From Mucilaginibacter auburnensis (GTDB taxonomy: Bacteria; Bacteroidota; Bacteroidia; Sphingobacteriales; Sphingobacteriaceae): 64,000 nt of DNA. The stretch covers positions 124,001 to 188,000 of the forward strand of contig NZ_PGFJ01000002.1 of the NCBI RefSeq assembly GCF_002797815.1, read 5' to 3'. A program made the translations under genes and the position numbers. Below the pieces are notes generated by a model. That model ran no database searches. It saw only the letters and a program-made list of their open reading frames with translations, and was not told the origin of the DNA. This document shows, in pieces, positions 56,005-64,000 of the stretch. Position 1 is the stretch's first letter. Each line of letters begins with the position of its first letter.

Positions 56005-56652
56005 ATGAAAAGATCAATTTTTTATATTTTAATGCTGATGATGTGCTTTGGCTGTGCAAGCGCGCAGGATGACGACACGTTAGTAAAGGTACCTGCGCCA
56101 AAACCGGGAAAAGCAGTTGCCACATTTGCGGCGGGATGTTTTTGGGCATCTCAGGAAGCGATGTCTGAACTGAAAGGTGTTGAGCAGGTTATTGCAGGTT
56201 ATTCTGGTGGTAAGGTACCTAACCCTACTTACGAGGATGTTTGTACAGAAGCAACTGGTCATGCCGAAGCTGTGCAGGTTTATTATGACCCGAAGGTTAT
56301 AACCTACGAGGAATTGGTCACTGCATTCTTTTACGCGCACGATCCAACAACCTTGAATCGACAGGGACCTGATGAGGGCACAAGTTACCGTTCAGCAATA
56401 TTTTACCGCACGCCAGAGGAAAAGGCAATTGTTCAAAAAGTTATTAAAGAAGTAAATGCCTCAAAGCACTATAAAGATCCGATAGTAACCCAGGTTTCAC
56501 CTTTCACCGCATTTTATGGCGGTGAGGCGTACCATCAGGGCTACTACCGTGTGCATCAGGACAGAGGGTACATTCGTACAGTATCGGTTCCCAAAGTGAT
56601 GAAAATGCGAAAAGCAGTGCCACAACTGTTAAAGCCGGAGTTTAAGAAGTAA
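56005..56652 (+). CDS. msrA: Peptide-methionine (S)-S-oxide reductase, exported
   Basis: A 215-residue MsrA starting at ATG 56005 with a signal sequence (YILMLMMCFGCASA). Catalytic Cys45 in AAGCFWASQEA, the catalytic Glu in ATGHAEAV and YGGEAYHQGYY at the C-terminus are intact. The Gly after GCFW is replaced by Ala. It repairs oxidised methionines of envelope proteins. Confidence 0.93.
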   Translation: MKRSIFYILMLMMCFGCASAQDDDTLVKVPAPKPGKAVATFAAGCFWASQEAMSELKGVEQVIAGYSGGKVPNPTYEDVCTEATGHAEAVQVYYDPKVITYEELVTAFFYAHDPTTLNRQGPDEGTSYRSAIFYRTPEEKAIVQKVIKEVNASKHYKDPIVTQVSPFTAFYGGEAYHQGYYRVHQDRGYIRTVSVPKVMKMRKAVPQLLKPEFKK

Positions 56653-56668
56653 GTAGCCCCCTCTAAAT

Positions 56669-56731
56669 CTCCCCCTGAAGGGGGAGACTTTATATTACAT
56701 TTATTATCTAAGCCCTCCCTTCCTGGGAGGG
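56669..56731. repeat. Pair of GC-rich hairpins (dispersed-repeat type)
   Basis: CTCCCCC-TGAA-GGGGGAG (56669-56686) and CCCTCCC-TTCCT-GGGAGGG (56713-56731) lie in tandem between convergent msrA and corA. Sequence style matches the hairpins at 1850-2012. It may double as a terminator. Confidence 0.7.
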
Positions 56732-56742
56732 TTGGGTCGGGC

Positions 56743-57864
56743 TTACAATTTACTAAACCACCCTTTGCGCCAAAAAATGATGATCTGGATTACGGCGATA
56801 ACAAACATAGCTGCCATTACCCAATAGTAACCATGATACGCGTATAATTCGGGCATATTATCGGGCATCACTTTATTGGTAACGGGGTCAACTTTGGCGA
56901 AGTTCATACCGTAAATGCCGGCAACAAAAGTTAACGGAATAAATATAGCAGAGATGATGGTCAACACTTTCATGATCTCATTCATACGATTGCTTACCAT
57001 TGAGAGGTAAAGATCAATAATGCTTGAGGTGATTTCTTTATCGTTTTCTATCAGGTCCATTATTTGCACGCAATGATCGTAGGCATCGCGCAGGTACATT
57101 TTTACATCCTTGGTAATTTGGACACTATCCGAACGCAAAATATCATTGATCTTATCTCTTTCGGGCCAAGCTGCCCTTCGCACCGTTATCAAAGAACGTT
57201 TTAACTGCTGTGCATCCACCATTACGCTTTTATCGGGGCATTTATATAGCCTGTCTTCCAGCTCATCTAATGAATCACCTATCTGGGCTAAAACAATAAA
57301 ATATATATCCAGAATGGTATCGGTAAGTGCATAAGCCATGTAAGCCGGTCCTGCGGTTCTTATTAAACCTTTACCTGCTTCCAATCGTGCTTCAACCGCG
57401 TCAAAGCAATTAACGTGTGTTTCCTGGAAGGTAATGAGTAAATTATCTTTAATAATGGCCGAGAATTGCTCGTTCATCAATTCACCTTCTTCAGTAAAAT
57501 AAATTACCCGGCTCACCATAAAAACATAATCATCATACTCGTCAAACTTAGGACGCTGATACGTATTGACTATATCCTCTAAAACCAGCGGATTAATGCA
57601 TAGTTCGTTACCAAGTGTTTCCAACAACTGGGCATCACCAATTCCGCTAACCTGTATCCAGTGCGTAAGGCCTTTTTGCTTTTTTACTTTTTCAATTATT
57701 CCAGTGATCTTTTGCTCGCGGGCAGCAGTAACACCATCTTTGTTATAAGAAAACACATCAATTTTGGGCTTTAAAGCATTTTTATCAATGTTTAAAGTAC
57801 CTGGCATCAACCCCACCTCTCGACGTCGATTTTTGCGTTGTATTTTCTTTATAGTGCCAGTCAT
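56743..57864 (-). CDS. corA: Magnesium/cobalt transporter CorA
   Basis: A 373-residue CorA: long cytoplasmic N-terminal domain, then two C-terminal membrane helices with the YGMNF selectivity motif between them (about residue 323), ending in a basic tail. Mg2+ (or Co2+) channel. The start overlaps the WbqC stop by one base. Confidence 0.96.
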   Translation of the reverse strand: MTGTIKKIQRKNRRREVGLMPGTLNIDKNALKPKIDVFSYNKDGVTAAREQKITGIIEKVKKQKGLTHWIQVSGIGDAQLLETLGNELCINPLVLEDIVNTYQRPKFDEYDDYVFMVSRVIYFTEEGELMNEQFSAIIKDNLLITFQETHVNCFDAVEARLEAGKGLIRTAGPAYMAYALTDTILDIYFIVLAQIGDSLDELEDRLYKCPDKSVMVDAQQLKRSLITVRRAAWPERDKINDILRSDSVQITKDVKMYLRDAYDHCVQIMDLIENDKEITSSIIDLYLSMVSNRMNEIMKVLTIISAIFIPLTFVAGIYGMNFAKVDPVTNKVMPDNMPELYAYHGYYWVMAAMFVIAVIQIIIFWRKGWFSKL

Positions 57865-58478
57865 TACAAATAATCAATGCTACGCGGCCCCTGATTAAAC
57901 AGCAGGTCCACAATGCTCAGGTTTTTTATAAACCTGTGCCGTTCTTCAAAAACCTGAAAATATGGCTTTTGTTCGGCGTTGTATTCTTTTTTTGAGCTAA
58001 AAGCATTACGCAGGTCCAACACTTCAGCACCATAATCAGACTCATATGTTTGAGTTTTTTGTATTGAGGTGGGAATCTTTATTGACTTCAGGATCAATTG
58101 CAACAGCTCTTCATTAAAGTCAAATAAAAACTTGTATTGCTTTTGATAAAATGGTACCAACGCATCTTCATAGTATTCAAAATAAGCCGAACGACGGTAA
58201 CAGGCCTCTAAACTCATCCACTGTAAGCGCTGCCATCTAAAATCATAGCTGATCCTTACATCCTTAATTTTGGTATGCACTTTTGAGCCTTTAACTACAG
58301 GTACCACCAGCGATAAAGCGCCATCGGGCGAGTAAATTGTAGCCCTGTTACGGTACGTTTGCTTGGGGAAATGCTCTTCGGCCTCGATAAATATATCAGG
58401 TTTGTTGGCATTAAATTGTGAAAACCACGCAACAGGTGGCAGATAAAACATTGGCAATAACGCACCTTTTTCAATCAT
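57864..58478 (-). CDS. WbqC-like family protein
   Basis: A 204-residue WbqC-family protein (LLPMFYLPPVAWFSQFNA; YRNRATIYSPDGALSLVVPV; RRSAYFEYYEDAL). Family members occur near surface-polysaccharide genes, role uncertain. Translationally coupled to corA. ATG at 58478. Confidence 0.85.
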   Translation of the reverse strand: MIEKGALLPMFYLPPVAWFSQFNANKPDIFIEAEEHFPKQTYRNRATIYSPDGALSLVVPVVKGSKVHTKIKDVRISYDFRWQRLQWMSLEACYRRSAYFEYYEDALVPFYQKQYKFLFDFNEELLQLILKSIKIPTSIQKTQTYESDYGAEVLDLRNAFSSKKEYNAEQKPYFQVFEERHRFIKNLSIVDLLFNQGPRSIDYL

Positions 58479-58484
58479 ATCAAT

Positions 58485-58492
58485 TATGTTTG
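58485..58492 (+). promoter_or_regulatory. Putative -7 box before the first acyltransferase
   Basis: TATGTTTG matches TAnnTTTG, 22 bases upstream of the ATG at 58514; no clear -33 element. Confidence 0.35.
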
Positions 58493-58513
58493 TAGCTACA
58501 AGCGACGAAATTA

Positions 58514-59395
58514 ATGATAAAAAAAGGGCTTTTGAGGCTATCTATATTCTTTTTGTACCTCGTGTCCCTCCTTCCCTTTTGGGCTTTGTACCTTATTGCT
58601 GATTTTTTGTACTGCATTCTGTATTACCTGATAGGTTACAGGCGCAAGGTAGTTAAGGAAAATCTCCGCAACTCTTTCCCCGACAAAACAGATGAGGAAC
58701 TGAAAAAGATAGAAAAAGATTATTTTAAATATCTTGCCGACCTGATGGTAGAAACCATCAAGATGATAACAATATCGAAAAGCGAGTTACAACGACGGGT
58801 TAAATTGACTAATCCGGAAGTAATGCAGCGGTATGTTGCAGAAAACAAAAGCGTTACCGCTGTAGCCGGTCATTACTGCAACTGGGAATGGGCTGGCTTA
58901 GAGTTTAGTATAGAATCATGCCTTTTTTTTATTTATAAGCCACTCAGCAATAAAACATTCGATGATTTTTTCATTGAAGTTCGATCGCGTTTTGGTGGTG
59001 TTGCTGTGCCTATGAAGCAAACCTTGCGCACAATGGTGGCACATAAAAATGAATTTACCGTAACCGTGTTTGCAGGAGACCAAACCCCTGTGCAAGAAGA
59101 CGCCAACTACTTTACCACCTTCCTTAATCAACCAACAGCTGTTTTTTTAGGAATTGAAAAAATAGCCAAGCTAATAAACTCAAACGTGATATTTTACGAT
59201 ATGCGGCAGGTAAAACGTGGTTTTTACGAATATACCATAGTACCCTTGGTTGAAGATGCTAAAAACAGCGCCCCAAATCAAATTACAGAGGCTCACGTCA
59301 AGTATCTCGAAATGATGATAAACCGCGAGCCGCAGTATTGGCTATGGTCGCACCGGCGCTGGAAATTTGCATCGAAAACACGATGCACATCATAA
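58514..59395 (+). CDS. Lipid A-type acyltransferase (LpxL/HtrB family), copy 1
   Basis: A 293-residue membrane-anchored acyltransferase (N-terminal helix LSIFFLYLVSLLPFWALYL). Catalytic HX4E motif: His120 and Glu125 in GHYCNWEWAG; further motifs RRKVVKENLRNSFPDK and the C-terminal EPQYWLWSHRRWKF. Adds a secondary acyl chain to lipid A or a related lipid. Tandem paralogue of the next gene, with the same motif positions. Confidence 0.93.
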   Translation: MIKKGLLRLSIFFLYLVSLLPFWALYLIADFLYCILYYLIGYRRKVVKENLRNSFPDKTDEELKKIEKDYFKYLADLMVETIKMITISKSELQRRVKLTNPEVMQRYVAENKSVTAVAGHYCNWEWAGLEFSIESCLFFIYKPLSNKTFDDFFIEVRSRFGGVAVPMKQTLRTMVAHKNEFTVTVFAGDQTPVQEDANYFTTFLNQPTAVFLGIEKIAKLINSNVIFYDMRQVKRGFYEYTIVPLVEDAKNSAPNQITEAHVKYLEMMINREPQYWLWSHRRWKFASKTRCTS

Positions 59396-59455
59396 TTTTA
59401 CTGTAAAATAATTGTAAAGCAGCGTTAATATCAGCTGTACATTTTTTAGTTATTT

Positions 59456-59463
59456 TAATTTTG
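59456..59463 (+). promoter_or_regulatory. Putative -7 box before the second acyltransferase
   Basis: TAATTTTG matches TAnnTTTG, 21 bases before the chosen ATG at 59485; suggests the second copy can be transcribed on its own. Confidence 0.35.
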
Positions 59464-59484
59464 CGGTACAATCTGCCCCCGCAA

Positions 59485-60369
59485 ATGCTAACAAAAATAT
59501 TATCAAAGTTGGGTATAGCCATGCTATATCTAATTTCTTTTTTACCGTTTTGGCTGCTCTATAAAATCTCCGACCTATTATTTATAGTGCTTTATCATGT
59601 TATGCACTATCGCCGTGATGTGGTACAGGCCAATCTGCGAAACTCCTTCCCCGAAAAAAACGGGGCAGAATTAAAAGTTATTGAAAAAGAATACTACAGC
59701 TACCTTGCCGACCTGAGTGTTGAAACGGTTAAACTCTTCACCATATCAGAAAAAGAGGTAATGAAGCGTATGCGTTGCACTAATTTTGATTTGATACAGG
59801 GTTACTTCGCACAGGGTAAAAGCGTAATCGGAGCTTTAGGACATTATGGCAATTGGGAACTTGCTGCGCATTGTTTAAGCCTGCTTACGCAAACAGAACG
59901 ACGGATTATTGTTTATAAGCCACTTACAAACAAAACATTTGATAATGCATTTATAAAAGTCCGCTCCAGGTTTGGCGCCACTCTTGTAGCAATGCAAAAC
60001 ACCATGCGAACGCTTGTTAGTTACAAAAAAGAAACAACAATAAGCGTACTGGTTAGCGATCAAACACCGGTGCAAAGCGAGGCCAATTATTTCACTGAAT
60101 TTTTGAATCAACCCACTGCTGTTTTTTTGGGTGTGGAAAAATTATCCAAACTTTTAAACAATGTTGTTGTCTTTTGCGATATCAGGCGTATAAAAAGAGG
60201 ATATTATACTGTTACCTTTGTGCCTTTATTTGATGATGCAAAAAATACCGCCGAGTACGAAATAACACGCGAGCACGTTCGGTATTTAGAGAATGTAATT
60301 AAACAAGAACCGGCCTATTGGTTATGGTCACACAAAAGATGGAAATTTACACCACCACATAGCAATTGA
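59485..60369 (+). CDS. Lipid A-type acyltransferase (LpxL/HtrB family), copy 2
   Basis: A 294-residue paralogue. ATG at 59485 (MLTKILSKLGIAMLYLISFL) is preferred to an in-frame TTG at 59461. His120 and Glu125 in GHYGNWELAA, RRDVVQANLRNSFPEK and EPAYWLWSHKRWKF match copy 1 without gaps over the first 125 residues, so the pair arose by duplication. May use a different acyl chain or position. It ends in a TGATG overlap with the glycosyltransferase. Confidence 0.93.
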   Translation: MLTKILSKLGIAMLYLISFLPFWLLYKISDLLFIVLYHVMHYRRDVVQANLRNSFPEKNGAELKVIEKEYYSYLADLSVETVKLFTISEKEVMKRMRCTNFDLIQGYFAQGKSVIGALGHYGNWELAAHCLSLLTQTERRIIVYKPLTNKTFDNAFIKVRSRFGATLVAMQNTMRTLVSYKKETTISVLVSDQTPVQSEANYFTEFLNQPTAVFLGVEKLSKLLNNVVVFCDIRRIKRGYYTVTFVPLFDDAKNTAEYEITREHVRYLENVIKQEPAYWLWSHKRWKFTPPHSN

Positions 60370-61394
60370 TGAATAAACCAAAAGTTGCTATAGTTATATT
60401 GAATTGGAACGGTGTTAATCACCTGCGCACATTTTTACCATCGGTGATAACGTCATCGTACCCCAACCTGGAGATAGTAGTTGGCGATAACGCGTCTACT
60501 GACGAATCACTTTCATTTATTGAAGACACTTACCCTGCAATCCGCATTATTCGTAATGAAGAAAATTATGGCTTTACCGGAGGTTATAACCGTGTATTGA
60601 AACAGGTAGAGGCAGATTATTATATTCTGTTAAACTCTGATGTTGAAGTTCACCCGGGTTGGATAGAACCTGTTATTGACCTGATGGAAAGTGACCCGCT
60701 TATTGCAGTGGCCGCGCCAAAAATATTAGACTATAATAAGAGAGAATATTTTGAACATGCCGGTGCTGCCGGTGGCTATATTGATAGTTTTGGCTATCCT
60801 TTTTGCCAGGGCCGCATGTTTTATGAGATAGAGAAAGATAACGGACAGTACAATACTTCGCATGAGGTATTTTGGGCTACAGGCGCTGCCATGTTCATCA
60901 AAAAGAAATGTTGGGATGAAGCAGCAGGATTTGATGACCGCTTTTTTGCACATATGGAAGAGATTGACCTTTGCTGGCGTTTGAAAAACCGTGGCTATAA
61001 GGTTATGTACTGTGCAGAATCATATGTATATCACCTGGGGGGCGGTACGTTAAATACTGAAAATCCGTTTAAAACCTATCTCAACTTCCGCAATAACCTG
61101 CTTTTATTAAAGAAAAATCTACCGTTTTGGCGGGGGGCATCTGTTATTACCACCCGCTTCTTTTTAGATTTCACTGCATTGGTGAGGTTTTTAAGTGAAG
61201 GCAAACGCAAAGACGCGTGGGCAGTTAGCAAGGCGCATCAAAACTTCGCGCGTAACATATTTCACTCCGAAGAAGAGCACCATCGCGACAAATTACCAAC
61301 AAAGCTTACAGGGATGTATCGCGGCAGCATTGTTTGGGAGTTCTTTGTAAAGAAATGCCACCTTTTTAGTTGCCTGGATAAGGATAAGTTTTAA
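60369..61394 (+). CDS. Glycosyltransferase family 2
   Basis: A 341-residue GT-A enzyme: VAIVILNWNGVNHLRTFL, GDNASTDESL, NSDVEVHPGW (the metal-binding DxD-type region), then FAHMEEIDLCWRLKNRGYKV. Like rhamnosyl- or other sugar transferases of surface glycans. Overlaps the upstream acyltransferase by one base (TGATG), suggesting a lipid/glycan-modification unit. Confidence 0.93.
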   Translation: MNKPKVAIVILNWNGVNHLRTFLPSVITSSYPNLEIVVGDNASTDESLSFIEDTYPAIRIIRNEENYGFTGGYNRVLKQVEADYYILLNSDVEVHPGWIEPVIDLMESDPLIAVAAPKILDYNKREYFEHAGAAGGYIDSFGYPFCQGRMFYEIEKDNGQYNTSHEVFWATGAAMFIKKKCWDEAAGFDDRFFAHMEEIDLCWRLKNRGYKVMYCAESYVYHLGGGTLNTENPFKTYLNFRNNLLLLKKNLPFWRGASVITTRFFLDFTALVRFLSEGKRKDAWAVSKAHQNFARNIFHSEEEHHRDKLPTKLTGMYRGSIVWEFFVKKCHLFSCLDKDKF

Positions 61395-61396
61395 CC

Positions 61397-61813
61397 CTAC
61401 CCTATCAAACTCTCAATACCCAGGCGATAGCTATCCATTCCGAAACCCAAAATTACTCCTTTGCAATTGGCCGAAAGATAAGAATGATGCCTGAATGCTT
61501 CGCGTTTATGTACATTAGATATATGCACCTCGATAACCGGGGTTTTGATTGCTGCAATAGCATCGGCAATTGCAATTGATGTATGCGTATAAGCGCCTGC
61601 ATTTAATACAATGCCATCAAAACTAAACCCAATTTCGTGCAGCTTATTGATGATCTCGCCTTCCACATTACTTTGGTAGTAGCTGATGTTAACATCCGGG
61701 TAGCGCTTTTTCAGCTCGGTTAAATAAGTATCAAAGCTGGCATCGCCGTAGATAGATTTCTCGCGTACGCCTAACAAGTTTAAATTTGGGCCGTTTATAA
61801 TCTGTATATTCAT
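61397..61813 (-). CDS. aroQ: 3-dehydroquinate dehydratase, type II
   Basis: A 138-residue shikimate-pathway enzyme. INGPNLNLLGVREKSIYG holds Tyr22; His97 in VHISN acts in catalysis; the dodecameric type II layout is clear. TAAGTTTG at 61819-61826 on the minus strand may be its -7 box. Convergent with the glycosyltransferase, two bases between stops. Confidence 0.97.
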   Translation of the reverse strand: MNIQIINGPNLNLLGVREKSIYGDASFDTYLTELKKRYPDVNISYYQSNVEGEIINKLHEIGFSFDGIVLNAGAYTHTSIAIADAIAAIKTPVIEVHISNVHKREAFRHHSYLSANCKGVILGFGMDSYRLGIESLIG

Positions 61814-61854
61814 TTGCTCAAACTTAACTATAAATCAAACAAAACTAAAATCAA

Positions 61855-62754
61855 TTGGACTGGCCATCGGCAATAAAAGGATTTAAGGCGTACATGAAAC
61901 TGGAACGGTCACTGTCGGCTAATTCTGTTGAAGCGTACGCGCGAGACATTGATAAGCTGCAACAATTTGCAGAACAGGGAACCAAACCTGTAAAGCCTGA
62001 TGATATTAAACTCGCCGATCTGCGACAGTTTATTAATTTCATAAACGAGTTGGGTATGATTCCCTCTTCGCAGGCCCGTATTCTATCTGGTGTAAAAGCG
62101 TTTTATAAATATTTACTAACCGAAGAGCTGATAGACAGCGATCCGTCTGAGTTGTTAGAATCGCCTAAAATACAGCGCAAACTTCCGGATACATTGAGCT
62201 ATAACGATATTAATAAGCTGATTGCTGCCATTGACCTTTCAAAGCCCGAAGGCATGCGCAATAAAGCTATTATGGAAGTGTTATATGGTTGCGGTTTGCG
62301 GGTATCTGAACTGACCGAACTTAAACTATCCAACCTGTACCTTGATATTGAATTTATAAAAGTTACCGGTAAGGGCAATAAAGAGCGCCTTGTACCCATT
62401 GGCAACGAAGCCATTAAAGCTTTGAAGCTTTGGATACAACAGGTACGCCCCAATATTCCAGTTAAAAAAGGACATGAAGATATTGTTTTTCTTAACCGCC
62501 GTGGTGCGGGGCTTACGCGTGTATACATCTTCACCATGATTAAGGAACTTGCCGCTGCCATCGGCTTACAAAAAAATATTAGTCCGCATACATTGAGGCA
62601 TTCATTTGCAACACATTTGGTAGAGGGAGGCGCCGACCTGCGTGCCGTGCAGGAGATGTTAGGGCACGAAAGTATTACCACAACGGAGATTTACACCCAC
62701 CTTGACCGTGAATACTTAAAAAGTACCATTATTCAACATCACCCCCGCAATTAG
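61855..62754 (+). CDS. xerD: Tyrosine recombinase XerC/XerD
   Basis: A 299-residue site-specific recombinase that resolves chromosome dimers. N-terminal SAM-like domain (residues 1-85), catalytic domain with Arg149, Lys173, His245, Arg248, His271 and Tyr280: the full tyrosine-recombinase set. The TTG at 61855 is preferred because MDWPSAIKGFKAYMKLERSLS matches the family N-terminus. Normal chromosomal type, not an integrase island: no att-like repeats or phage genes adjoin. Confidence 0.96.
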   Translation: MDWPSAIKGFKAYMKLERSLSANSVEAYARDIDKLQQFAEQGTKPVKPDDIKLADLRQFINFINELGMIPSSQARILSGVKAFYKYLLTEELIDSDPSELLESPKIQRKLPDTLSYNDINKLIAAIDLSKPEGMRNKAIMEVLYGCGLRVSELTELKLSNLYLDIEFIKVTGKGNKERLVPIGNEAIKALKLWIQQVRPNIPVKKGHEDIVFLNRRGAGLTRVYIFTMIKELAAAIGLQKNISPHTLRHSFATHLVEGGADLRAVQEMLGHESITTTEIYTHLDREYLKSTIIQHHPRN

Positions 62755-62831
62755 CCGTTTTTTGACGCTAAAGCGCCTGTTTTCTGCTATATTTTTCTTA
62801 TTTTTCAGCACCTTGAATATTTACCTCCTCT

Positions 62832-63704
62832 ATGAAAAAAAGATTTAGTGCAAGAAAAGAAGCTTCAAAAGTAGTAATGATTATAGCAGGCATTATGTGT
62901 GCTGCATTTGGATTGAAGGGTTTTCTTATTCCTAATGATTTTATTGACGGTGGTGTAACAGGTATTTCACTGCTTATCAGCTCTATTACTGATTGGCCGG
63001 TATCTGTTTTGCTATTTGTTATCAATATTCCTTTTATATGGTTAGGGTACAAAAGGGTAGATAAGTTATTTGCTATTAAGACACTGGTAGCCATTATAAT
63101 ACTATCATTAGTTATATACTTTATTGAATTTCCGGACATCACGCACGACAGGCTCTTGATAGCCGTATTTGGTGGGTTCTTTTTAGGCTTAGGTATAGGT
63201 TTGTGTATGCGCGGCGGTAGTGTTATTGACGGTACCGAATTGCTGGCGGTTTACATTAACCCCCGGTCTTTCCTCTCTATCGGGCAAATTATATTGCTTA
63301 TCAACGTATTTATTTTTGGTGTTGCAGCCTTCTTCCTTGGTATTGAAAAAGCGCTGTACTCCATGTTAACCTATTTGGCCGCCACGCAAACTATTAATTA
63401 CATTATTCAAGGTTTTGATGAGTATACATCGGTAACCATTATCTCTCCTAAAAGTGAATTGATCAAAAATGTAATTATGCGCCATTTGCACAGAGGGGTT
63501 ACTGTTTACAAAGGCGAGCGCGGTTTTGGTAAAACTACGTTTGAAGATAAGAATATTGACATATTGGTAACGGTAATAACTCGCCTTGATGTACAACGTG
63601 TGGTCACCCGGGTGCAAGAAATTGACCCTACGGCTTTCATTATCACTAACTCGGTATCTGAAGTGCGTGGCGGACTGGTAAAAAAATTAACTATTGGCCA
63701 TTAA
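62832..63704 (+). CDS. YitT family membrane protein (DUF2179)
   Basis: A 290-residue protein: five to six membrane helices (residues about 12-30, 40-55, 60-75, 78-95, 105-125, 150-175) and a C-terminal cytoplasmic DUF2179 domain (YTSVTIISPKSELIKNVIM, GVTVYKGERGFGKTTFEDKNI, VTVITRLDVQRV). Transporter-like, substrate unknown. A polypurine-poor leader with TACCTCCTCT precedes the ATG. Confidence 0.92.
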   Translation: MKKRFSARKEASKVVMIIAGIMCAAFGLKGFLIPNDFIDGGVTGISLLISSITDWPVSVLLFVINIPFIWLGYKRVDKLFAIKTLVAIIILSLVIYFIEFPDITHDRLLIAVFGGFFLGLGIGLCMRGGSVIDGTELLAVYINPRSFLSIGQIILLINVFIFGVAAFFLGIEKALYSMLTYLAATQTINYIIQGFDEYTSVTIISPKSELIKNVIMRHLHRGVTVYKGERGFGKTTFEDKNIDILVTVITRLDVQRVVTRVQEIDPTAFIITNSVSEVRGGLVKKLTIGH

Positions 63705-63717
63705 CTTTAAAATAAGC

Positions 63718-64000
63718 ATGAAGAAATACCTGCCTGTTTTGACCATTATACTTTGCAGTTTTATTACCGCAGATAATTTCGCAACGTTACACCAATTAGT
63801 TGGTGGCACCTGGAAAATGAAAAAGAAAGACGGCTACACTTGTGAAAAATGGGTGAAGGTTAATGGCAATGAGCTAAAAAGCACGGCTTTTAATATTAAA
63901 GGTAAAGATACTTCGGTTTATGAAAGCGTAAGCCTAACCAACAAAAATGGCGTAATAGCATATACGGTTACCGGTGCCGGTAACAGCCAACCCGTGGCCT
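63718..64000 (+). CDS. DUF6265-like secreted protein (partial, 3' end outside window)
   Basis: ATG at 63718, 14 bases after YitT; 94 residues visible. A signal peptide (YLPVLTIILCSFITA) is followed by LHQLVGGTWKMKKKDG and EKWVKVNGNELKSTAF, resembling the DUF6265 lipocalin-like start (GxWxM...EEW). The gene continues past the window edge. Family assignment tentative. Confidence 0.55.
   Translation, partial: MKKYLPVLTIILCSFITADNFATLHQLVGGTWKMKKKDGYTCEKWVKVNGNELKSTAFNIKGKDTSVYESVSLTNKNGVIAYTVTGAGNSQPVA

Noticed and set aside
56005..56652. Gly to Ala change after GCFW in MsrA as a sign of inactivity
   Set aside because: The catalytic Cys and the Glu in TGHAE are kept, and this position varies in the family.
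61855..62754. Tyrosine recombinase as a sign of a genomic island
   Set aside because: All features fit chromosomal XerC/D, and neighbours are housekeeping genes without att-like repeats.
1..64000. tRNA or rRNA genes
   Set aside because: Read by eye, the larger intergenic spaces show no cloverleaf pattern with a GTTCGA-type T loop; a tRNAscan run would be decisive.

Overview
The window looks like a contiguous chromosomal segment from a Bacteroidota member of the Sphingobacteriaceae (Mucilaginibacter/Pedobacter-like). The support is moderate GC, a type IX secretion cargo protein with a gliding-motility type C-terminal domain next to a PorP/SprF protein, several TAnnTTTG-type -7 promoter boxes, TonB-dependent uptake, many small Bacteroidota-only families, and frequent TTG/GTG starts without strong Shine-Dalgarno sequences. 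I see no rRNA, tRNA, CRISPR array, prophage or intact insertion sequence. Most of the window is ordinary core genome; the genus is an inference from gene content.

Layout. 1-2 kb: a umuDC-type mutagenic polymerase pair (umuC runs off the left edge), a disordered Q/N/D-rich protein and a decayed inverted-repeat element. 2-6.8 kb: a sirtuin and a cobalamin-uptake operon (cobalamin riboswitch, BtuB-like receptor, surface beta-propeller lipoprotein, DUF6580 membrane protein). 6.9-8.9 kb: SRPBCC and heme-binding-like proteins. 9-12.2 kb: the translation operon thrS-infC-rpmI-rplT. 12.4-18 kb: small stress and accessory genes (macrodomain, KTSC, LutA, DinB, DUF5071, AraC regulator, OsmC). 18-20.3 kb: a PQQ dehydrogenase with a cytochrome c domain. 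20.6-25.6 kb: a carboxypeptidase-regulatory-like protein, mnmA and topA. 25.7-30.9 kb: a T9SS cluster with a giant adhesin of eight exact 81-residue repeats, PorP/SprF and small companions, followed by smc. 34.5-37.6 kb: lolD-type ATPase, an orphan domain, a HAD-fold protein with altered catalytic residues and an S41 protease in one operon. 37.8-50.4 kb: sucC, 2-oxoacid dehydrogenase E2, cinA, lptD diverging from amidase-mlaD, rnz, a STAS protein, purC and phoH. 50.4-58.5 kb: SAM hydrolase family, beta-CASP nuclease, oxidoreductase/isomerase pair, DUF3820, VOC, msrA, corA and WbqC. 58.5-64 kb: two tandem lipid A-type acyltransferases with a glycosyltransferase, aroQ, xerD, YitT and a partial DUF6265-like gene.

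How genes work together. The riboswitch should shut off the B12 uptake operon when cobalamin is plentiful. thrS-infC-rpmI-rplT is the classical translation operon, here with a TTG start on infC. lptD, lolD, mlaD, the two acyltransferases and the amidase contribute to envelope biogenesis. The adhesin and PorP/SprF genes probably form one secretion/surface unit.

I did not find a convincing new multi-gene system. The best leads are a UmuD homologue lacking both catalytic residues, a HAD-fold protein with altered catalytic residues encoded with an orphan N-terminal domain, DUF6580 as a candidate cobalamin-related membrane protein, the A-B-C-A-B-C-A'-B' repeat architecture of the adhesin, and several dispersed palindromic elements.
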